Origin: Psilocybe azurescens
Lineage: Eukaryota; Basidiomycota; Agaricomycetes; Agaricales; Agrocybaceae
Length of the DNA stretch: 64,000 nt
Assembly (NCBI GenBank): GCA_023853785.1
Contig: JAJIRX010000970.1
Span: 1-64,000 of the forward strand
Direction of reading: 5' to 3'
Positions within the stretch are counted from its first letter, which is position 1; each line of letters starts with the position of its first letter. A program made the position numbers and the translations under genes. Below are positions 48,531-59,315 of this stretch, in pieces. The notes under the pieces were generated by a model. It had not been told where the DNA came from. It saw only the letters and a program-made list of their open reading frames with translations, and made no database searches.

Positions 48531-49612
48531 ATGGAGTCAACTTCCCTTGAACTAAAACGCGAGATCATCCTCATTTTGGCTCAAACAAATATTGAGAAAG
48601 CTCGAGAACTTCGCTTCGTCTCCAGCGACGTAAACGTCTTGGTTCTGCCTATCATCTTCCGCCATGTGGTCATGATTCTCCCTGAACATGTCAATCGATT
48701 TACGGCGACTCTATTGCCCAAGCGCAAGAACTACATACCTGCGCTTAAATCCAAGCTTCACATAATGCCACGACTGCTCTCAAGCTATAAAGTGGATAGC
48801 TGGGTGTTGGTCGTCAACGATCGACGTCCTTCAATCGAAAGTGCGTTGGCCAGCATTGCTCCTGTGTTCGCTGGAGTCTCGAAACTGGCCATTACCGGGC
48901 AAAATCTATCGTCGAACGCCTTCTGGCTACGACAACACACTATTCACCCTAATCTGATGCTTCTTGTTCACTACGGCAGCCCTCACCTCGTCAACTTCTA
49001 CGATCCCATCTTCAAATCCGTCACTCATCTGTATACGTGTATAACACACGGCCATCGTTACTCTACCATCGCTGACTTACCCTCACTGACCCATCTGGCA
49101 GTCAGCACCCGTCCGGACCTTTCAGAAACAACAGCTCGGAATGTCTCAGCATCGCTGGCTGCGATTCTTCAAGCGTGCGACAATATTTCCTCACTCATCC
49201 TGATAATGGATCTTACGGGCCCGGATGATATTCGTTATCGAACATGGCAGGTTTATTTGAAAGCCTGTTTAGAAGACAAACGCTTCGTTTTCCTACCGCA
49301 ATATCGGCCTCCCGCATGGAATGGAGCTATATCGTGAATGGAAGAGGGACCCTATGGCATAGGGCGAACGACTGGCGACAGCTCAACGAAGTCTTGGAAC
49401 CAATGAGATCAATGATAGTTCGCAAACTGATGGATCTGAACGAAAAGGAGCGGTCTTTGTTTCCTCCACCAGGAGATCGTAGAGAGGAGGAGTGGGAGAT
49501 TGATCTAGTCCAACGCGACAACTATCATTCTCAAGCGGATGACCCCCGATCTCAGAGGCGGTACTGGTTTTATCTCTGCTTTCGGATGACATTTCTGTTA
49601 AGCAGTCGGTAA
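48531..49612 (+). CDS. F-box-like hypothetical protein
   Basis: An intronless gene of about 355 residues. The N-terminus (LELKREIILILAQTNIEKA, then LRFVSSDVNVLVLPIIFRHV) resembles the degenerate F-box-like helices seen in many mushroom proteins, followed by a leucine-rich-repeat-like middle (SKLAITGQNLSSNAFWLRQH, SVTHLYTCI, LPSLTHLAVST). F-box proteins usually bring substrates to SCF ubiquitin ligases; that role is an inference here. One base is missing near 49316: the first frame ends PPAWNGAIS-stop, while the expected MEWSYIVNGRGTLWHRANDW and an acidic tail continue in the next frame to 49612. The start ATG is preceded by a stop in frame. Confidence 0.6.
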
Positions 49613-52600
49613 AGTCTTTACGCTCACTTTCTTTTCCTTGGTCGTCCGGAATTGATACTCAATTATAGGGTCATGTGTAGTTATTTGCACCAAGCCTTAT
49701 TTGTCATCGAAGATTTCACAACACGCAACTCTATAATTATCACAGTCTCGCACCACCTACTGAAGAAGCTTGATTTGGACGAATATATCGAAATGTATTA
49801 TTGGGTGCATCCCTTTCTTTCGTCCCCCAATTATTAAATTATGATGAAATCAGGGCACTCATCTCTGTCCGGCCAGTGGTAGCCATAACCCGAAGGTAGA
49901 TGGGGCCACACATCCCCTGTTCTCATCAGAAGCGGTCGGTACCCCTAGAATGTATGGACCGAGTCGTATAGCGACCATGAGTCGGAATAATCTCGTTTAT
50001 TCTGTCCGAATGTCCAGGATGTCTAGCGTCGAAGCATTGATGGACTGCCTCAACGACACTTCCCATGCTAGACTATGATTCATTGCTCATTGAGGGCAAT
50101 TCGCGGCAACAAACATACCGACCTCCCTTCCATTAGAAGATTGGGGTACATTATACTCAGGGCGAGGAATATCATACATAGCACATGGAAGACTTGTAAG
50201 AAAAAAAACAGACGTGATGATGCGGACAAATGCTTCGCTTCTGATTAGCTCTGAAACAAGAAGACTACGCATGCCAGCGACACGTGAAACGATATTGAGT
50301 GGATAGAATGCGATATAGTCTACCATCAGAATAAGGCTCACGATAAGAATTGTTCATCGCCCACACGAGATGCTCTGATATACTAATGGCTGTGGCTGTC
50401 TCGGTTGCTGAGCACTTCACACATTCGGGGTGTATACGCTTTATCTTCTCATTAATATTATATGTAATGCTTAGCGCTGGAAGGGCGGGACCTATAATCT
50501 GTGGTGCGCGTGATTCCTTTTGTGAATAAGCGTTCTAGTAACCTTAAATCAGACTCCCCGTACTCTTAGTGATGGTGGCGCGAGGTTTGACCACCGTCTA
50601 TCCCGCTCGCTGCAAATGTATTGCTCCACGGTCCAGCGTCAAATCTGGCGTATACCTTCGCTAGACTTCGGCGTCGGCATTCTTTGGTGAATAGAAGGGT
50701 ACCGCACACAAAGGAGTTTCATGGCAAGGCACGGGAAAGTGGACGCTTACTTGCACACCATTGCTTTCATATTACCGTATGCGGCCTTAAGGGTGAGGTC
50801 TAGCTTCCCGCTCGCTGTTACACGTGTATACCAGTCGCTATGTGTAAGCTACCGTAAACTGACCAATCACCCATCGGATAATCGGACATGATATTAGTTC
50901 CTAATCTTCGGCATGAGAGGTAATAGGTGACATGAGGACTAATATTATGATCACGCATTCCCACAGTGTCTGCGCCGCCATGAGATTGGTGCCCCGGCCG
51001 CGGTACAAAGTTAATTATAACAAACCCATGCCTCTCTTGCTCTCCCACGGCTGTTACACGGTGGGAGTACAAATATTACATTGGAACTACTAGGAGGCCT
51101 CATATGTTTTTCCGGCGTAGACCCCTGGGCTGAAATATAATCACCCACATCACGGATATGGATATGTTACCTCGAACTACCCCGCCCCATGACCCATGGC
51201 GATGTTTACATTCGCTAAACAATAAGGTAGGGTATATCTGATAGTGCTACTGTTTACAAGGACACACAAAGAAGAAAATAAATTTATAGGCACTTTGGCA
51301 GTTGTTACAAATCAGTAACACATGAAGCTTTGAAACAAGGGCTACTACCCAGAGCGATGCAGCCTAATATGTCTTCTACGAGATGATGGCTTTTCTCCTC
51401 CTTTCTAGAATAGAAAGCCACTTAATGACACCGGAGGAGTCGGAGAGGTGTTAAAACAATGGCGCTAACGAGAAGGAGGCACTCACGCATGTCAAGACAT
51501 CCCAACGAACTTGAATTGAATAGAGATGGTTTAAAGTTTTGCCCCACTACGTACGACACATGTACCGCTGAGATAACAATTCGCCGGAGACCGTCTACAA
51601 TCGAAGCTCTGAGCGGTTTTTGTATTCGCGGTGTCGAGATGCGTGTATTGAAAGCTTGTCTCTTGACAAATTCCATAGACTGTTGGTTTGTCAAGTTTTT
51701 GTCCTGATCAATCGGCAGTCGTACGAGTGAGCGTCGGAGATCATCATAGTTGTATTAAGCTGTTTCCTTGCTGCTCGGTACGTTGACCATGGTCATCCAG
51801 GACGCCAAAGCCGATAGCCCTGGAGAAGGGACTAGGTTTACCTTGGCTATTTCCCATCCTGGAATAGTATCAGCACAAGCTAACAGAAGGAACAGACTCG
51901 TTTGGCGTTTATATGTTCATTGAAATAAGAGACAGGTAACTCACCGCTACACATCCTTTGTCTTCAGATGTTAATGGGTTAAAGAAGGTAGAAAAATTCG
52001 CCAACGGAATCACGAGCGACGCTCCTCATACATATTTCAGCACATGCGATGTGAAGCGACCGAAATGCACGCCGAACAAACGCAACGGCACACTTGAGCG
52101 ATACCATTACTTTGAGCAAGCTGCCGTTTGTTCGGATAGGGACCACGAGAAAGAACGATGAGCATGAATGGAACAAAGACACAAAGCAGCCTGCATTTGA
52201 AAAAAATATTGCCACATTGGCACGCCCTCAATTCTCCGACACAATTAATGAAGAGGAAGCCCAACAAGGGGTGGAGAGAAACGTGTCTATCATCATTAGG
52301 TACACAGGGTGATGTGCTGTGTGAGTGCATGAGTGCATGAAATAAATAAAGACCCAAAGCAAGAGTGTACACCACCCAAAAGACGCAGATATCTGAAGCA
52401 ACGACGTCAAACCCAGCTTCATAATTGCTATAAATCCATGTTCTCCCACCTAGCACCACTTCTTAGATGGAAGTGGGGAAAACATGGATAAAGTAGAAAA
52501 CGATAGCGGGGTTGTGGATGATGCCGGGAAAACGTGAACAAAACACTCCAAACGACATCATTAATTTGAGCAAATTGCTGTTTGTTCAGATGACAACCGT

Positions 52601-54160
52601 CGATGAAGTCCCAGGAGGTCACTGAGGCAGGACAATGAGCATGAATAATACTGAAAAGCAACCTGCATGGGAAAACTTAGTACATCGACAAGCCTTCTGT
52701 TCTCTACCATACTGACTCTACTGGTCTGAAGGTCCGAAGTGAAATCCGACAAAAGCTGGACAGATAATGTGTCTGTTGTCATATAGTATAGGCGGGTGAG
52801 GACCGAGGCGGCACACAAATGTATGCGTGCACGATGCTGAACCAGTGAACACACAAGGCACTGCATTCTGAAGCAACGAAGCTAGCCCGGCTTCCTCCTT
52901 CGTCAAGAATCATTGGGATATACATGTCCTCGATCCCAGTATTTCTAGATGAAACTAGGAGAAGAGATGGATAATGTGTACGAAGAAGGTAGCTGGGCTG
53001 GACATGAAGTTCAGACGATACAAACAAGGGCGTAGACAGAAATTGCGGCGATAGAGACAAATCATAGCTTCCTGAGATATTGTTTGGAAGTGCCCGAGGT
53101 CGCGAAAGAGTTCGCGACTGTACAATTCCGAGAATATACCAACGGCAAAGATCATCTCCGACATATGAGATTAGAGGATCGTGAACGCCAGCGGGCATGC
53201 GAGGCTAGTAGACGGCCTGGAAGGTCGCACGTTCAGCAGTTTTCCAGGAGAGCTGTGGCGCAAAGGAAATGGCTGAGGGCAGAGAGAAATTGACGGCACG
53301 ATATCTATGACCAGCTCGTGAATCTGAATCGTCAGAGTAAACAATCTCCTGACGCTGTACAGTGACAGGACTCGTGAGACGCTTGCCCATTCCAAGATAA
53401 GGGACGACAGCGGTAGTTTTGAGCAGGGAAGTCAGAAAAATTGGTTGTTTTATAACAGGAAGTGGGACGAAGGATACGTAGATCATGGGTGAAAGCAAAG
53501 CGTTGGGATCAAAAAGTTGGCTGAAAAGTTTAAATTTAATACCACGGCAAGATGTTTAGGGTAGGTTAACACGTGTTCTTCGGACTGAAGGGTCATGCTG
53601 TCTTTTGCCATGATTCCACAAAACTTCTGGCGCCTGAGACTTCGAAACACGGCGCCGAGGCGCCAGTGAAAAAGCAGGTGAGGATCTCACTAGTTTAATT
53701 TCTGGACCGTTCGGGGCTATAATGTGACTTTGATCTTGATTACATACACGATAATGATAGTAATTGGAGATTGATACTGATACTGATACGCCCTTGTCTA
53801 TCCTAGGCTTGGCGTGTCAGCATATTGTCAATCTACGTAAGTACTAAGTATGAATTTTCGCTCATTAATGTGAGCACAGCGCCGTCAACCACACGTTATC
53901 TAGCCCCACAACGTTTTGTTCGGACTTTGTATGCGTCCATATTCGGTCCTGTGGCTGCATATGCGTCTCCTCCTCCCTTCCTTAGATCCCGATACTTCCA
54001 GTATATCCCATGTGGGATATGCACATTTATACAACAAATTCCTAAAACAAAGATTTAATTACTTGAGATCATAGAATTTCTGCCGCTCATTTTATTGATA
54101 GATATCTGATGCGAGAAATGCGGGCGGGCCAGCTAGAAGAATTATATTGTATCTGACGAG
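49613..54160. other. Gene-poor stretch
   Basis: No recognisable protein gene. The only structure I can support is a diverged tandem repeat at 52.1-53.0 kb, listed separately. Scattered frames of 60-140 codons lack motifs. Confidence 0.4.
52112..53030. repeat. Diverged tandem duplication, ~455-475 bp
   Basis: The blocks TTGAGCAAGCTGCCGTTTGTTC (52112) and its diverged copy at 52566, GATGAGCATGAAT and GACAATGAGCATGAAT, AGCAGCCTGCAT and AGCAACCTGCAT, TGAAGCAACGA (52395 and about 52869), and TAGATGGAAGT...GGATAA and TAGATGAAACT...GGATAA recur in the same order, 455-475 bases apart. Short open frames run on the minus strand of both units, with a shared LxSLLQ segment, so a duplicated small gene is possible but unproven. 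Confidence 0.6.
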
Positions 54161-54168
54161 TATATATA
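54161..54168 (+). promoter_or_regulatory. TATA box of the 54.2 kb DUF6534-like gene
   Basis: TATATATA lies 44 bases upstream of the ATG at 54205, consistent with the spacing at the other family members. Confidence 0.5.
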
Positions 54169-54204
54169 TGAAAGTGCTCAGTTAATGGAGGTCTACGATG
54201 TCCC

Positions 54205-55525
54205 ATGATGTCTACACCAGACATTCCAATCTCAGTCGATGTCCAACGAGGTATCATCGACGCCAGCATCAATGCTTCGATGCTTCTCAATTTTCTCATG
54301 GGTAGGCCTAGTATCTACAGCGATCATCATTGCCTCAAACTTACGGCTGTCAGGTATATACACCATGGTATATGCTGGTACAGTGTACCTCTACAGTAGG
54401 TTTTTCAAAGCTCAACAAGGAAGGTATGGTTAGATGACGTGCTCTACAGTATCCAAGAAGGCGGAACATGTCCGTCGTCGCATTTGTCTCCCAGTGATAT
54501 CGACGCTGTACCTGCTTTGCTTCTCGCAGTTTATTGTCCAATGGTACTTTCTCGATTTGACTGTTGTGGTGAACGGCGACACGCGAGAGTCTATCTTCTT
54601 TGGCACATTGCTAGTCCCTCAATGGATCTCGGAACTCAGTGACCTTTTGTTCTATTCCTCGTTGATGGTGTCCGATGGCCTACTGGTTGGTGATAGGCAT
54701 TTTCATTTATGATTTTATCAAAGTTATTATAACTGTCTTAACAGATATGGAGATGCTACCATGTCTGGGGACAGTCGTTCGCAGTAATCCTGGTCCCCCT
54801 GATTCTTTTCATTGGGGAACTGGGTGAGTTCTGCGCAGGCCCGAAATGCGTCTTCCTGGGAATTAACTTTCACCACTCAAATATGATAACAGGTCTTTTC
54901 ATTATAGCGATAGTGTTGGCAGGATTAAACAGCCTGCAAATCAATGTCGCAAACCTGTACCTACTAGACAAAATTTCAAGTGCTTCTATGTTCGTGCCTC
55001 TGGGCACAACGGCGATACTACATTTCTAATCGGGTACAGAATACATTCCGCCTCTGGTTTAGACCATCCACCCTCCAAAAAAGCTACTCAGTCGTATTTT
55101 GCTATTGGTCATGGAGTCAGCCGCGGTGTACTCAGTCGCACTCCTCTTCGAGGCTATGTGCGTAGTTGTTCCGGCATTCACCGTTGTGGGATCTCCTTTG
55201 TTTCAAGTGAAGCATTACGGAGGGACGTTGCTAACCGTTGCTGCGGTGCGTATTGCCTACTGTCTCCCAAATATTTAGGTTTTTTAATGTCAATCTGAAT
55301 TAGGGGATGGCTCCCACTGTTCTGGTAACAAGGATCGCGCTTATTAACCCCGACAATGCTAGAGTTTCATCGACAGTAACTCACATATCTGCCTTGCAAT
55401 TCGGGTCGCGGCACGGAAGTGGCCATAGGAGACATTCTACCGCCGGAGAGATTAGCGTTATATTTCATTCAGAGAATGCGGCGCTGGCCTCGGTGGTAGA
55501 ATTGAAGCGGGAGTGTCCAGCGTAG
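54205..55525 (+). CDS. DUF6534-like multi-pass membrane protein
   Basis: This is the best-preserved family member in the window. Exons are 54205-54301 (MMSTPDIPISVDVQRG ... NFLMG), 54354-54395 (GIYTMVYAGTVYLY), 54450-54685 (SKKAEHVRRR, SQFIVQWYFLDLTVVV, VSDGLL), 54745-54823 (IWRCYHVWGQSF), about 54893-55242 (GLFIIAIVLAGLN, IGYRIHSAS) and about 55302-55525 (GMAPTVLVTRIAL, THISALQFGS). All GT..AG borders are good. Hydrophobic segments suggest about seven membrane helices. Two single-base indels lie in exon 5: one base lost near 55015 and one A too many in the A-run near 55080. They restore the frame to each other, so the protein would differ only locally. It stands alone between gene-poor stretches, unlike the array copies. 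Family function is unknown. Confidence 0.75.
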
Positions 55526-56327
55526 ACAGCATGTTTGGAGGTCACGGTTATTAAATCAAAACTATGAATACTGAATGTAGTTGCTTATATTGAAATATTT
55601 CCGTCAATATTAAGGTGTGCACTGAATGAAATATGAAATCATTATTGTATAAAATCGGAGTAAATGGTAAGGATGGACGTATCAAGAGGAGGATGAAAAA
55701 CACACGTGCTCGACATAGTATTAGTAACCGTTCAGGGCCGTTAGCACGTGGTAATGTGATTTGTCATCCAAAATATTCGTTCTTGGATTTGTCATTTGTT
55801 CTGCCTTGCATCTTCCTCAGTGCTCACATTCAGCAAAACCTGCATCTTGCCAAAGCTAGGCGTCTTGCTTGTCCGTAATTTCAAGACTCTCTGGCTTCAC
55901 ATATGGCGCACCAAAAGGTCATCGACAATATGCATAGCCCTACACACATCTCCTTCCCACGAACCTTATTGCACGCTTCCAACTGAATAGAATGAAGAAA
56001 AGATAATCAAATTACGTTTGCACACATCCCAATTTGCAGAAGGATAGCCTTGTCCGTTATATCTAAGCAGATCACTTGACGAATCGCCTCCCCTTTGACG
56101 TGCTTCCTCCTTCCCTTCACTTTCCTCAACAGCTCATGGTGAACGCCACTCTTTCCCCTGACTCCTTTGCATTATTCACTACTTACCCCCTTCCCATTAG
56201 CTCTACCTGTGGTCGGTAAGAAGAATATCAGGTATTTTGTTTCCCTATGATATACTATCATCCAAATTCAGAGCTTTTAATTCGTAGTGCATGATTCCCG
56301 TCGTTAAGCCGACCCTCCTCGTCCCCC
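55526..56327. other. Intergenic
   Basis: No recognisable gene. A + stretch at 55633-55878 (basic N-terminus, then a hydrophobic part) is open but shows no motif. A pyrimidine-rich segment near 56090-56210 may be the promoter and leader of the next gene. Confidence 0.4.
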
Positions 56328-58318
56328 ATGTATTCCACTCGTTCAATCCATCCCCGTACATCACCTTCCTCTTCCTCTTCTTCTCCCTCCTCTCTCTGGG
56401 CACACACTCACAATCGCTCTATTCCACCCACTTGCCATCCAGAGAACACATGCCCGATATGCCAAATGTACGGCGACCACTTCGACTTTGGGTCCTTCGA
56501 AGCGCGTCATGCAGAACTACGGCATGTAGAGGATCGGAAACTTCAAGTAGAAGTCGAACTGCTGAAGCGGGAGTTGAGGCGCTGCGCGGGATCGGGTGAT
56601 AGCCCTCGAGACGGCATATGACGATCTACAAATGGCTTATGAGGGGCTGTGAGGAGCAGGACCGGAAGCGAGGGAGGTGGATCAAATCGTGAGCGGGACG
56701 AGGCCCTTCACCGCTCTGAAAACAGCGAGCGCCGTACTTCTTCCGCAGTCGCTGTAGGGAACGGCTATGACAGCGATGCGGATAGTGACTCTGAGTGGGA
56801 AGTCTATCCCAATACCTGGATCGACAACACTCCTGCTTCTCTGGCTATTCCAGTACCTGTCGGCTCCATTGGCTCCACTGCTGGCCCTGGTTCCGGAAAG
56901 GGTCGTGCTTTGCCTTTGCCCAGATCCATTGTCACACCGGCATCCACATCCGCATCCGCGTCCTCTCCATCGTCCTCTTGGGCTTCGAGCCCTGAATCTA
57001 GCCCTGAATCTAGCTCTGAATCTGAGCCGGAAACTCCAGCGTTAACCAACGCATCATACGAAGATGCTCTTCGATACGCCGAACTTCTTGAACAATGCGA
57101 TTACAACGTCAAATCCGCGAACGCCGTATGGAGGGAGTGGGAGGCTGCTGCGAGGGAAAGACGACAGGGTGAGGATGAAGTTGAGGTTGGAGGTCTGAGC
57201 GGGGACTCTGAAGAGGAGGAGGAGGAGAACCCGGACTCGGATTGGGAGTGGGAGCCGTACGACTACGATGCATATGAACGGCTGGAAATTTCTCCGTCGT
57301 CGGTGTCGTCTCTTGAGTCGGTGTCATATTCGAGCGCCGAAAGCATTCAGATCTTAAGCCCGGCTCGAACGTCGAACTTCGCTGCTCCTACTGTTTCTAA
57401 TTCTGTTATTCCACCCCACGTTGAGCAGCACCCACACCATTCACTTCACCTCCCTCTTTCCCAAACACATCCGTTTCCCTCGCCTGTCTTCCGCGATATT
57501 CAGGGGGACATCATACCGGATGTATACGTCGACGCCTCGTCTACAGGCGTCGGATTTTGCTTTTGCGTACCGACGCACTCAGCCTCTGCCACCGCTGGGG
57601 TCGGTCCCCGCCCAAACATGAGTGGTATGACGTGCTATTGGCTCGCGTGGACGTGGGTACGAGGACATCCTTCCATCCCGCTTGGCGTGAGCGGCCAGAT
57701 TGTCATGTCGTGGGCGGAGCTCATCGCCCTTGAGCTGGGCGTCCACGTCCTGCGTGCCATGAAGTATGCGCGTGGCGATCCCGCATCGTCGTCATCATCT
57801 TCCGCCTCCGCAGCGTACCCCACGTCCGCCTCCCCAGCTCACACACGGCTGTGCCTATACCTATACCTAATCACGGCCGACGGCGCTCGCGCCACCGCCA
57901 GCCGCCCACGCAATTCCTCACGATCCACTCGGACAACACGGGCGTCGTGACCGCGCTCGCGCCCGCGCACCACACGTGGACGCCGAGACACGGGCTGGAC
58001 GCGGTCGTCCGGCGGATTCTGGGTACATGCAGGGAGGAGGGCGTGCGGCTGGACGTGCGCTGGGTGCCGACGCAGCGGAATGTGGCGGATGGGCCGTCGA
58101 AGGGGCGGGGGTGCGCCCGTGCGTTGGGGTTGGGGTTGGGGTTGGTGGTAATGCTGGGGATGGGGGTGTTCGTGCGCCTGGTGGTGGTGGCTTTGTGGGC
58201 GAGCAGCAGCGGGAGAGGGAGTGGGAGATGGCGAGGGGGTGGATGGAATGGATTAAGAGTGCCCCTGTTCCGGCCCATCTGGAGGCGTTTGTGCAGAGGC
58301 CCACGGGGGTATTGTTGA
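56328..58318 (+). pseudogene. Retroelement-derived gag-like/RNase H gene, frame-broken
   Basis: The N-terminus (from 56328) has RSIPPTCHPENTCPICQMYG followed by a coiled-coil-like region (ARHAELRHVEDRKLQVEVEL). The middle is acidic and Ser/Pro-rich (ESSESEPETPALTNASYED, EEEEEENPDSDWEWE). The C-terminus is a retroviral-type RNase H domain with the acidic residues visible: Asp in DVYVDASSTG, Glu in SWAELIALELG, Asp in TIHSDNTGV and Asp in RNVADGPS. No reverse transcriptase or integrase is present. Frames break near 56590, 56640 and 57850 and in the TTGGGG repeats at about 58130; after the last, a natural-looking tail (MEWIKSAPVPAHLEAFVQR) continues in another frame. The front half is collinear with the remnants in each array unit. 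It could be an exapted or a truncated Ty3/gypsy-like sequence. Confidence 0.65.
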
Positions 58319-58680
58319 CCTGCACCGTCTGAGTGTGGCTGGTAGTTCGGATGGGTGGGTACGCGATAGGAGGGGTCGAAAGCGCCCACACCCATATTCA
58401 AATGTATTGTGACTTCGATGCTATGGCCCGGGAGTAACTTTGTATCCCAGTGTACTAAGGCTTGGCCATTCATTGCCTTTCCTGAAGTGCTAGGCTTTTC
58501 ATATGAGTGCATGTGCAAGATACACACTTGCTGGATGATTATTCCAATAACGCCGGGCGTTTTAAATTGGTATTGCTACGTGTTTATGTGTAAGGATCTT
58601 TCGTATTTCAGCCAGGAGTAGCAATTAAACATAAAAATGATGATTACGAAGGAGATACACTAGCTTAGGCTGTAAGATAA
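58319..58680. other. Intergenic
   Basis: I see no gene or structured element here. It separates the RNase H gene (+) from the truncated DUF6534-like gene (-), whose 3' ends face each other. Confidence 0.4.
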
Positions 58681-59178
58681 CTATGTACGCATACGATCTT
58701 GAGAATCGGACTGTAGACCTGATATGTGAGTAATTGTTGAATGACCGGTGTTGTGGGGGCTGGTAAGAGCAATTCTTGCTACCAGTACGGTGGCATACCC
58801 TAATTACATGTTAGAACAATGAAATCATCGGACAGATTGTATGAGCTACGCACTGCAACAACAAATAACATTGCATCGACGTAACACAATATGCTGTACC
58901 AAAGAGATCCTAACATGGTGAATAACGCAACGACTCCGCATATGGCGTCGAGGAGAAGTACCAATGAGTACGCTGCGGCTGACTCTATGACCAGTGCCGT
59001 CATCCGGCTGAATGGTCTCCTGGAAGATGAACCATTTAAGCGAGAGGCGGAATGTATTCTGTAGCCAATAAGAAATGAGGTAACCACTGTGGTCCCCAGG
59101 AACGTCACCAAAAGGTCTACACAAGACCAATAGTCCGAGTTGGCAAAGTACAGGGCTTGAAGGAGAATGATTGGGTGT
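58681..59178 (-). pseudogene. DUF6534-like gene, 3' half, cut at inverted-repeat end
   Basis: Exon 5 is open from about 59178 and encodes LGTTVVTSFLIGYRIHSAS, SSSRRPFSRM and ESAAAYSLVLLLDAICGVV. A GTGCGT donor and TAATTAG acceptor lead to exon 6, which reads YATVLVARIALTSP and THISGLQ, then a stop at 58681-58683. Exons 1-4 are absent. Upstream of about 59170 the sequence switches abruptly to the right inverted-repeat arm, so the duplication breakpoint cut this gene inside exon 5. The GMAP motif is altered at the start of exon 6. The remaining exons are open, so the loss is recent or the frame is held by chance. Confidence 0.75.
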
Positions 59179-59315
59179 TTAAATAAAGAAGTATGATTTA
59201 AATATCCGCGAAAGCTCTGTCCATGCTTATCACTGCATTTTTGTGTGAATGAGACTATAGCCTGTCCCTGAAGTTCAGGCACAACAATAGCTTTCGTCGC
59301 TCCCCTTTCCTATCT

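Noticed and set aside
58124..58141. TTGGGG repeats resembling ciliate telomere sequence
   Set aside because: Only about three repeats inside a GC-rich coding tail, interrupted at once. A microsatellite, probably a site of frame slippage, not a telomere.
57871..58527. 218-codon minus-strand open frame over the RNase H gene
   Set aside because: It is the GC-rich complement of the RNase H coding region; the conserved acidic motifs are on the + strand.
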